DNA of 64,000 bases from Bradyrhizobium daqingense (GTDB lineage: Bacteria > Pseudomonadota > Alphaproteobacteria > Rhizobiales > Xanthobacteraceae), in assembly GCF_021044685.1 (NCBI RefSeq), contig NZ_CP088014.1:5070001-5134000 (forward strand), in the 5' to 3' direction. Positions 57,427 to 64,000 of this stretch are shown here, piece by piece; positions within the stretch are counted from its first letter, which is position 1; every line of letters starts with the position of its first letter. The notes under the pieces were generated by a model that had not been told where the DNA came from, made no database searches, and saw nothing but the letters and a program-made list of their open reading frames with translations. The position numbers and the translations under genes were made by a program.

Positions 57427-58443
57427 ATGAAACGCGTAACCCTGGCACTCACACTTGCTCTCGCCGCCGGCCTGTCCACCCAAGCCGCCGATGCGCAAAC
57501 GCTCAAGACCGTCAAGGACCGTGGCATGCTGTCCTGCGGCGTCAGCCAGGGCCTGCCGGGCTTCTCGTCGCCCGACGACAAGGGCAACTGGACCGGTCTC
57601 GACGTCGACCTCTGCCGCGCCATCGCCGGGGCGATCTTCAACGATCCGAGCAAGGTCAAATACGTGCCGCTGTCCGCCAAGGACCGCTTCACGGCGCTGC
57701 AATCCGGCGAGATCGACGTGCTTTCGCGCAACACCACCTGGACCATCTCGCGCGACACCTCGCTCGGCGCCAACTTCACCGGCGTGACCTATTACGACGG
57801 GCAGGGCTTCATGGTGAAGAAGTCGCTCAAGGTGAACTCGGCGCTCGAGCTCAACAGCGCATCGGTCTGCGTGCAGACCGGCACCACCACCGAGCAGAAT
57901 CTCGCCGACTACTTCAAGGCCAACAACATGAAGTACGAGGTGATCGCGTTCGGCACCAACGACGAAACGGTCAAGGCCTATGAAGCCGGCCGCTGCGACG
58001 TGTTCACCACCGACCAGTCGGGCCTGTACGCCAACCGCCTCAAGCTCGCCAGTCCCAACGACCACATGGTGCTCCCCGAGATCATCTCCAAGGAACCGCT
58101 CGGGCCGATGGTGCGCCACGGCGACGATCAGTGGTTCGACATCGTGAAATGGACGCTGTTCGCGATGATCACCGCCGAAGAGCTCGGCGTGACCTCCAAG
58201 AACGTCGACGAGAAGGCGAAGCTGGAAAACCCGGAGCTGAAGCGCGTGCTCGGCAGCGACGGCAATTTCGGCGAACAGCTCGGCCTGACCAAGGATTGGG
58301 TGGTGCGGATCGTGAAGACGGTCGGCAATTACGGCGAGGTGTTCGACCGCAACGTCGGCGCCGGCTCGCCGCTCGCGATCAACCGCGGTCTGAACAATCT
58401 CTGGAACAAGGGCGGTCTCCAGTACGCGCCGCCGATCCGCTGA
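57427..58443 (+). CDS. aapJ: general L-amino acid ABC transporter, binding protein
   Basis: A 338-residue periplasmic receptor of the Aap system, which imports many L-amino acids in rhizobia. Signal peptide (MKRVTLALTLALAAGLSTQAADA); family segments TVKDRGMLSCGVSQGLPGFS, GLDVDLCRAIAGAIFNDPSK, DVLSRNTTWTISRDTSLGAN and a FTTDQSGLYANR block. Start at ATG 57427. First of four collinear genes. Confidence 0.95.
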   Translation: MKRVTLALTLALAAGLSTQAADAQTLKTVKDRGMLSCGVSQGLPGFSSPDDKGNWTGLDVDLCRAIAGAIFNDPSKVKYVPLSAKDRFTALQSGEIDVLSRNTTWTISRDTSLGANFTGVTYYDGQGFMVKKSLKVNSALELNSASVCVQTGTTTEQNLADYFKANNMKYEVIAFGTNDETVKAYEAGRCDVFTTDQSGLYANRLKLASPNDHMVLPEIISKEPLGPMVRHGDDQWFDIVKWTLFAMITAEELGVTSKNVDEKAKLENPELKRVLGSDGNFGEQLGLTKDWVVRIVKTVGNYGEVFDRNVGAGSPLAINRGLNNLWNKGGLQYAPPIR

Positions 58444-58468
58444 TCGTCCCGATCCGCGGCTCGCGGCG

Positions 58469-59674
58469 ATGAGCACCGAAGCCCGTAAACCGCCGCCCCA
58501 GATTGCGCTGAAGATCAGGCGCATGCTGGGCGGCAAGGCAGGCTGGAACGGCATCGCCGTCCAGTTTGCCTTCGCGGCGATCCTGGGCTGGATCGGCTAT
58601 GAGATCGTCTCCAACGCCCGCGCCAATCTCGCGAACCAGCACATTGCCGCGGGCTTCGGCTTCCTCAGGAACAATGCCGGCTTCGACGTCAACCAGACCC
58701 TGATCTCCTACACCGGCTCGGACACGTTCCTGCGCGTGTTCGTGGTCGGGCTCCTCAACACGCTCGTGGTCTCGGTGGTCGGCATCGTCCTCGCCACCGT
58801 GCTCGGCTTCATCGTCGCGCTCTGCCGGCTCTCCCCGAACTGGCTGCTGTCCCGCGTCGGCGAGATCTACGTCGAGGTCATCCGCAATCTGCCGCTCTTG
58901 TTCCAGATCCTGTTCTGGTACCTCGCGGTGCTGGCGGCGCTGCCCAATCCGCGGCAGAGCATCTCGCTGCTCGGCATCAGCTTTCTGAGCAATCGCGGTC
59001 TCGTCATTCCGTCGCCGATTGGCGGCAGCGGCTTCGTGCCGTTCCTGGCGATGCTGGCGCTCGGCATCGTGGCATCGCTGGCCCTGCGCATTCATGCACG
59101 GCGCGCGCTGTTTCAGCGGGGAGAGGTGATCCGGATCTGGCCTTACGTGCTGGGCCTCTTGGTCGGGCTGCCGCTCGCGACCGTGCTGGTGTTTGGTCTG
59201 CCCTTTACCTTCGAGCTGCCGCAGCTCAAGGGGTTCAATTTTGCCGGCGGCGCGCGCATCATTCCGGAGTTCGTGGCGCTGACGCTGGCGCTGGCGACCT
59301 ACACCGCCGCCTTCATCGCCGAGATCGTGCGCGCCGGCATCCTGTCCGTGCACAAGGGGCAGATGGAGGCGGGATCCTCCCTGGGCCTGGGCCGCGGCAC
59401 CACGCTCCGGCTGATCGTCGTGCCGCAGGCCATGCGCGTCATCGTGCCGCCGCTGACCAACCAGTATCTCAACCTGACCAAGAACTCCTCGCTGGCGGTC
59501 GCGATCGGCTATCCCGACCTCGTGTCGGTGTTCGCCGGCACCTCGCTGAGCCAGACCGGGCAGGCGATCGAGATCATCGCCATGACGATGGGCGTCTACC
59601 TCTTGATCTCCCTCCTCACCAGCGCGATCATGAGCGTCTATGGGTGGCGCGTCAGCCGGAGCCTCGGCGCATGA
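58469..59674 (+). CDS. aapQ: general L-amino acid ABC transporter, permease
   Basis: A 401-residue membrane protein. The characteristic long N-terminal region with extra helices precedes the core permease, whose EAA loop reads EAGSSLGLGRGTTLRLIVVP, followed by a QYLNLTKNSSLAVAIGYPDL block. Typical AapQ length. The stop overlaps the aapM start (ATGA). Confidence 0.94.
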   Translation: MSTEARKPPPQIALKIRRMLGGKAGWNGIAVQFAFAAILGWIGYEIVSNARANLANQHIAAGFGFLRNNAGFDVNQTLISYTGSDTFLRVFVVGLLNTLVVSVVGIVLATVLGFIVALCRLSPNWLLSRVGEIYVEVIRNLPLLFQILFWYLAVLAALPNPRQSISLLGISFLSNRGLVIPSPIGGSGFVPFLAMLALGIVASLALRIHARRALFQRGEVIRIWPYVLGLLVGLPLATVLVFGLPFTFELPQLKGFNFAGGARIIPEFVALTLALATYTAAFIAEIVRAGILSVHKGQMEAGSSLGLGRGTTLRLIVVPQAMRVIVPPLTNQYLNLTKNSSLAVAIGYPDLVSVFAGTSLSQTGQAIEIIAMTMGVYLLISLLTSAIMSVYGWRVSRSLGA

Positions 59675-61191
59675 GCGATGTCACCACCTCCGCCTTCGTC
59701 CGTCAGGATTTGGTCGCCGAGCGTCCGGCACCGGTCAAGACCACGGGCTTCATCGGCGTGCTGCGCACTCGCTTGTTCAGTTCGCCAACCAACATCCTGC
59801 TCACGATCGTGGGCGCGCTGCTGCTCTGGTTCACGATTGTCCCTTCAGTCAAGTTCCTGGTGGTCGATGCGGTCTGGACCGGCAAGGACCGCGCGGCGTG
59901 CCTCTCCGAAAACGCCGGTTTCGTCGTTGGCGCGTGCTGGCCCTACATCCAGGCCAAGCTGCCGCAGCTGATCTACGGCTTCTATCCCGAGGCCGAGCGC
60001 TGGCGGGTCGATCTTACTTTCGTCCTGGCCGTGGTCCTGCTGGTGCCGATGCTCGTTCCGCGGCTGCCGGCTAAGAATCTTAATGCCAGCCTGTTCTTCG
60101 TCGCCTTTCCGGTGGTCGCATTCTTCCTGCTGCACGGCGGCGGCATCAAGGGCTTCGGCCTGAGCTGGACGGCCAGCCTGTTGCAATTGTTCGAAGAGAG
60201 CATCGTCGGAGCCGGGCAGGCGCTGCTCAATCTCAGCAAGACCTCCGCCATCGCCCCGCTGCTGTGGGCCCTTGGAAGCCTGATCGTGCTGGTCGGCACG
60301 GCGATCTCCTGGCTGATCTTTCCGCTCACCTGGCTGCGTGATCACATCCAGACGATGGGGCAGCCGGTCTGGGCCGATTTCGCCGTCACGGCCGGGATCG
60401 TCTGCCTGATCGCCTTCGTACTCGGCGGCGGCATTCGCACCGGATGGCGAGCCCTCCTGTGGAGCATCGCCACGTTCATTGCCATCGCGATCGTCATCAA
60501 GCTGATGGGGCTTGACCGCGGCGGACTGCCGGTCGTGTCGACCAATCTGTGGGGCGGGCTTCTGGTGACGCTGGTCGTCTCCGTCACCGGTATCGTCACC
60601 TCGCTGCCGATCGGCATTGCGCTGGCGCTCGGCCGCCGCTCCACCATTCCGCTGATCCGGATATTTTCGATCGCCTTCATCGAGTTCTGGCGCGGCGTGC
60701 CGCTGATCACCGTGCTGTTCTTCGCCACGTACATGCTGCCGCTGTTCCTGCCGGGTAATTTCACGGTCGATGGCCTGGTTCGCGCGCTGATCGGCATCGC
60801 GCTGTTCACGGGGGCCTATCAGGCCGAGAACGTCCGAGGCGGTCTCGCTGCGATCCCGCGCGGGCAAAGCGAGGCGGCGGCGGCGCTGGGGTTGTCCTGG
60901 TGGAAGACGACCTCGCTGATCGTGCTGCCGCAAGCGCTGCGTCACGTCATTCCGAACCTCGTCAACAGCTTCATCTCGCTGTTCAAGGATACCTCGCTGG
61001 TCTCGATCGTGGCGCTGTTCGATCTCCTCGGCTCGCTACGCGCCTCGTTCTCGGACCCGAAATGGTCGACGCCGTCGACCTTGTTCACCGGCTTTGCCTT
61101 CGCCGGCATCGTCTACTTCATCTTCTGCTTTGGAATGTCGCGCTACTCGCTCTTCGTCGAGCATCGCCTCAACGCTCACCGCCGCAACTGA
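59671..61191 (+). CDS. aapM: general L-amino acid ABC transporter, permease
   Basis: A 506-residue membrane protein, much larger than simple HisM-type permeases because of a long N-terminal multi-helix part (about 250 residues), as expected for AapM. EAA loop: SEAAAALGLSWWKTTSLIVL; then PNLVNSFISLFKDTSLVSIV. Coupled to aapQ by a four-base overlap. The start at ATG 59671 is within that overlap. Confidence 0.94.
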   Translation: MSDVTTSAFVRQDLVAERPAPVKTTGFIGVLRTRLFSSPTNILLTIVGALLLWFTIVPSVKFLVVDAVWTGKDRAACLSENAGFVVGACWPYIQAKLPQLIYGFYPEAERWRVDLTFVLAVVLLVPMLVPRLPAKNLNASLFFVAFPVVAFFLLHGGGIKGFGLSWTASLLQLFEESIVGAGQALLNLSKTSAIAPLLWALGSLIVLVGTAISWLIFPLTWLRDHIQTMGQPVWADFAVTAGIVCLIAFVLGGGIRTGWRALLWSIATFIAIAIVIKLMGLDRGGLPVVSTNLWGGLLVTLVVSVTGIVTSLPIGIALALGRRSTIPLIRIFSIAFIEFWRGVPLITVLFFATYMLPLFLPGNFTVDGLVRALIGIALFTGAYQAENVRGGLAAIPRGQSEAAAALGLSWWKTTSLIVLPQALRHVIPNLVNSFISLFKDTSLVSIVALFDLLGSLRASFSDPKWSTPSTLFTGFAFAGIVYFIFCFGMSRYSLFVEHRLNAHRRN

Positions 61192-61202
61192 TGGAGCGCA
61201 CC

Positions 61203-61940
61203 ATGTCCGACCCCATCGTCAAGATTTCCGGGCTCAACAAATGGTACGGCGAGTTTCACGTGTTGCGCGACATCGACCTCGAGGTCGGCAAGGGCGAGCG
61301 AATCGTGATCTGCGGCCCCTCCGGCTCGGGCAAGTCGACGCTGATCCGCTGCGTCAACGCGCTGGAGGAATTCCAGCAGGGCGAGATCGTCGTCGACGGC
61401 ATCGAGCTCGGGCCCAACCTCAAGCATGTCGATGCGGTGCGCCGCGAAGTCGGCATGGTGTTCCAGAGCTTCAACCTGTTTCCGCATCTGACGGTCATGG
61501 ACAATTGCACGCTGGCGCCGATCTGGGTGCGCAACATCCCCAAGAAGGACGCCGAGGCGACCGCCATGAAATTCCTGGAGCGGGTCAAGATTCCGCATCA
61601 GGCCAACAAGTTTCCGGGGCAGATGTCCGGCGGCCAGCAGCAGCGCGTCGCGATCGCCCGCGCGCTCACCATGAACCCGAAGGTGATGCTGTTCGACGAG
61701 CCGACCTCCGCGCTCGACCCCGAGATGGTCAAGGAGGTGCTCGACACCATGGTCGACCTCGCCGGGGAAGGCATGACCATGCTGGTCGTCACTCACGAGA
61801 TGGGCTTTGCCCGCGAGGTCGCCAACCGCGTCGTGTTCATGGACGCCGGCCAGATCATCGAGGCCAACACGCCGAACGAGTTCTTCGCAGCCCCGCAGCA
61901 CGCCCGCACGAAACTGTTCCTCAGCCAGATCCTGCGCTGA
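61203..61940 (+). CDS. aapP: general L-amino acid ABC transporter, ATPase
   Basis: A 245-residue ABC ATPase of the polar amino acid class. Walker A GPSGSGKST, Q loop VFQSFNLFPH, signature MSGGQQQRVAIARAL, Walker B VMLFDEPTSALDP, H loop VVTHEMGFA. ATG 61203 follows TGGAGC with ideal spacing; an ATG at 61191 overlapping the aapM stop is also open. Confidence 0.96.
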   Translation: MSDPIVKISGLNKWYGEFHVLRDIDLEVGKGERIVICGPSGSGKSTLIRCVNALEEFQQGEIVVDGIELGPNLKHVDAVRREVGMVFQSFNLFPHLTVMDNCTLAPIWVRNIPKKDAEATAMKFLERVKIPHQANKFPGQMSGGQQQRVAIARALTMNPKVMLFDEPTSALDPEMVKEVLDTMVDLAGEGMTMLVVTHEMGFAREVANRVVFMDAGQIIEANTPNEFFAAPQHARTKLFLSQILR

Positions 61941-61941
61941 G

Positions 61942-61959
61942 CCCCGGGAAATCCCGGGG
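61942..61959 (+). terminator. hairpin after the aap operon
   Basis: CCCCGGGA / TCCCGGGG with a 2-base apparent loop, one base after the aapP stop. Only TGTCTCC follows, so it is a weak or Rho-assisted terminator. Confidence 0.55.
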
Positions 61960-62038
61960 TGTCTCCGCCCCAGCTGATCGGCTGGCTGCCGCCGCGAATC
62001 AGCTAGACTCGTGCCGGACTACCCTCCGGAGAGACACC

Positions 62039-64000
62039 TTGCAGAGCAGCGGCGGCGGCGCGCGCGCATTCCAGAATGCGCGATTGCAGAAGAAATTGAT
62101 GAAGCAGGCGGACGCTATCCTCTCCACAGCGGCCGCCGCCTATGGCCAGGGCAGATATACCGAAACCGAAGCGCTCTGCCGTGAGATATTGAAGGCCATC
62201 CCCAATCATGTCGACGCCATGCATCTGCTCGGCATGTGCGCCCATGACGGTCGGCGCCTGGAGGAGGCGCAAAAGCTGCTCGAGCGCGTGATCGAGCTCG
62301 ATCCGCGCCTGCATGATGCGCACAATAACCTGGCGACCGTGCATTTCGACCTCGGCAATTACGAGGACGCACGGCGGTGCCAGGAGAAGGCCATCGCCCT
62401 GAAGCCGAATTTCGCTGTGACACTGACCAATCTCGGCAACACGCTGATGCATATGGGGCTGTACGAACAGGCGCTCGAGATGCACGAGCGTGCCATCAAG
62501 CTGAAGCCGGATTATGCCGATGCGCTGTGCAACCGTGGTATGGTCGAGATCGTGCTCGGGCAGATCATGCGCGCCAAGGAGAGTTTCGACCGCGCCCTGC
62601 TGTTTCAGCCCCGTCATGCCGAGGCCATCGTCGGCAGCGGCATGGTCAGCATGGAACTGCGACACTACGAAGAGGCGGCCGCCAAGTTCGCCACCGCGCT
62701 GGCCATCAAGCCTGGCGCGCCGAGGATCCTGGCCCAGCGTGGGCGGCTCAGTTACGAGCTGCAGCGCCTGCAGCCCGCGCTTGCGGATTTCGAGGCGGCG
62801 CTTGCGATTTCGCCGAAGCTCGAACTGGCGCTCCGGGGCAAGGCTCAGACCTGCCTCGTCATGGGAAAAACCGCGCAGGCGATGGCGGCGGCGGCGACCT
62901 TGATCGAGCGAAATCCGCGCTCCGAGATGGGAATGGCGCTGATGGGCTTCGCTTATTCGAACCAGGGCGAGATGGACACCGCGATCGAATATCTCGATCG
63001 CGCGCTGGATCTGCGCCCGGACTATGGGGATGCGATCAGGGGCAAGATCTTCCTGCAGGACTATCGCGCCGAGGCCGATTTCGTGGTCCAGCAGGAAGTG
63101 CGAAAAACCTGGTGGGATGCGATCGGCTCGAGGATTCCGCAAAGGACGCTGCCGAAGCGGCCGCTGGACCCGGAGAAGCGGATCGTGGTCGGCTATGTCG
63201 CCGCCGAGTTCCGGCAGCACTCGGCAGGCCTCACTCTGCTGCCGGTGCTGCGCAACCATGATCACGCCAAGTTTGAGATCATCTGCTACTATTCCTGGCC
63301 GGGCGCTGACGAGTACACCGCCATGTTCAAATCATTGGCGGACGTCTGGGTTGACGCGTGGGGACTTTCGGACGACGAACTCGCCGATCGCATTGAGGCC
63401 GACAAGGTTGATATCCTGATCGACGTTTCGGGCCACACCACCGGTAACAGGCTGCAATGCTTCGCGCGGAAGCCGGCGCCGATCCAGGCCACCGGCTTTG
63501 GTCACGCGACGGGCACAGGCATGCCGGCGATGGACTATGTGCTGGCCGATCCCATCTTCATTCCGCCCTCGGTCCGGCATCTGTTTCCGGAGAAGATCTT
63601 CGATCTGCCGTGCCTGATCACGATGGAGCCCGTCACCAATCTGCAGCCGTCGGAGCTGCCGATGCTGCGCAACGGCTACGTCACCTTCGGCGTGTTCAAC
63701 CGCATCTACAAGATCTCGGATGATGCGATCCGGGTGTGGTCGCGCATCATGCGGGAGGTGCCGGAATCGAAGATCGTTCTCAAGCATGGTCTGCTGGACG
63801 ATACCCTGCTGCGCGACAGCCTGGTTGCACGGTTCGTGGCGCAGGGCATTGCCGAGGAGAACATCACCTGCCTCGGTACCACCTCGCGCGACGACCACCT
63901 CATCGCGTTCGACCAGATCGATATTTCGCTCGACACGTTCCCGCAAAACGGCGGCATCAGCACTTGGGAGTCCCTCTACAAGGGCGTTCCCGTCGTCGCC
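62039..64000 (+). CDS. TPR / SPINDLY-type O-linked GlcNAc transferase-like protein (partial)
   Basis: 654 residues are visible before the window ends; the frame is still open. It begins with TTG 62039 after CCGGAGAGA. Tetratricopeptide repeats fill residues about 35-330 (HVDAMHLLGMCAHDGRRLEE, LHDAHNNLATVHFDLGNYED, YADALCNRGMVEIVLGQ...). From about 380 the GT41 (OGT) catalytic part begins (RIVVGYVAAEFRQHSAGLTL, DVSGHTTGNRLQCFARKPAP, FGVFNRIYKISDDAIRVWSR, SLDTFPQNGG). In bacteria such proteins glycosylate proteins or act on surface glycoconjugates. The last UDP-binding part lies beyond the window. Confidence 0.92.
   Translation, partial: MQSSGGGARAFQNARLQKKLMKQADAILSTAAAAYGQGRYTETEALCREILKAIPNHVDAMHLLGMCAHDGRRLEEAQKLLERVIELDPRLHDAHNNLATVHFDLGNYEDARRCQEKAIALKPNFAVTLTNLGNTLMHMGLYEQALEMHERAIKLKPDYADALCNRGMVEIVLGQIMRAKESFDRALLFQPRHAEAIVGSGMVSMELRHYEEAAAKFATALAIKPGAPRILAQRGRLSYELQRLQPALADFEAALAISPKLELALRGKAQTCLVMGKTAQAMAAAATLIERNPRSEMGMALMGFAYSNQGEMDTAIEYLDRALDLRPDYGDAIRGKIFLQDYRAEADFVVQQEVRKTWWDAIGSRIPQRTLPKRPLDPEKRIVVGYVAAEFRQHSAGLTLLPVLRNHDHAKFEIICYYSWPGADEYTAMFKSLADVWVDAWGLSDDELADRIEADKVDILIDVSGHTTGNRLQCFARKPAPIQATGFGHATGTGMPAMDYVLADPIFIPPSVRHLFPEKIFDLPCLITMEPVTNLQPSELPMLRNGYVTFGVFNRIYKISDDAIRVWSRIMREVPESKIVLKHGLLDDTLLRDSLVARFVAQGIAEENITCLGTTSRDDHLIAFDQIDISLDTFPQNGGISTWESLYKGVPVVA

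Overview
The window is GC-rich alphaproteobacterial chromosome, most likely Bradyrhizobium or a close relative (inference). The grounds are the aapJQMP amino-acid transporter, OpgC, a DUF3551 secreted protein, an NDUFS4-type complex I subunit, many very short conserved ORFs, several families of palindromic intergenic repeats, and a lipid A operon of the rhizobial type. There is no rRNA operon, no CRISPR array and no complete insertion sequence. Two tRNA genes are present: Pro(TGG), and Arg(TCT) on the minus strand.

Layout. 1-9.9 kb: small stress or unknown proteins, an HU-family protein, a Sir2 deacylase, a double cold-shock-domain protein, a DUF192 protein and tRNA-Pro, separated by repeat-rich gaps. 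9.9-12.9 kb: opgC, the NDUFS4-like subunit, an Lrp regulator and a DUF3551 protein. 13-19.9 kb: leucine/isovalerate catabolism (isovaleryl-CoA dehydrogenase, both methylcrotonyl-CoA carboxylase subunits, HMG-CoA lyase) divergent from an AraC regulator; the hydratase gene is absent here. 20-27.8 kb: two TRAP transporter sets. The first sits with a DapA-family lyase and faces a GntR regulator; a perfect 25-bp palindrome overlaps its predicted promoter. 28-28.8 kb: an MxKDx-repeat secreted protein and a charged coiled-coil protein.

29.0-34.25 kb is a decayed prophage: integrase, excisionase-like protein, and a leftward chain of start/stop-overlapping genes including DUF968-like, NinB, an SSB-tailed protein and a Rad52-type annealase. 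It ends in a junction where a phage gene and a chromosomal gene both lack their 5' ends. 34.5-39.03 kb returns to host genes, including an unassigned PLP-fold enzyme. 39.05-42.39 kb is a second degraded element, bounded by a 45-bp direct repeat of the 3' part of tRNA-Arg(TCT), with an integrase fragment next to the left repeat.

42.8-50.2 kb: bacterial alpha-2-macroglobulin followed by pbpC, a periplasmic defence/peptidoglycan pair; a REP palindrome appears to be translated inside the PbpC N-terminus. 50.3-54.0 kb: a four-gene operon (ArnT-like transferase, PAP2 phosphatase, GT2, LABN protein) fitting lipid A dephosphorylation and glycosylation. 54-57 kb: a Na/Pi cotransporter and a cystathionine beta-lyase. 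57.4-61.9 kb: aapJQMP. The window ends inside a TPR/SPINDLY-type O-GlcNAc transferase-like gene.

Many genes of 25-60 codons are listed because start/stop overlaps, ribosome-binding sites or cysteine motifs support them. All functions are homology judgements made by eye; no database search was run.
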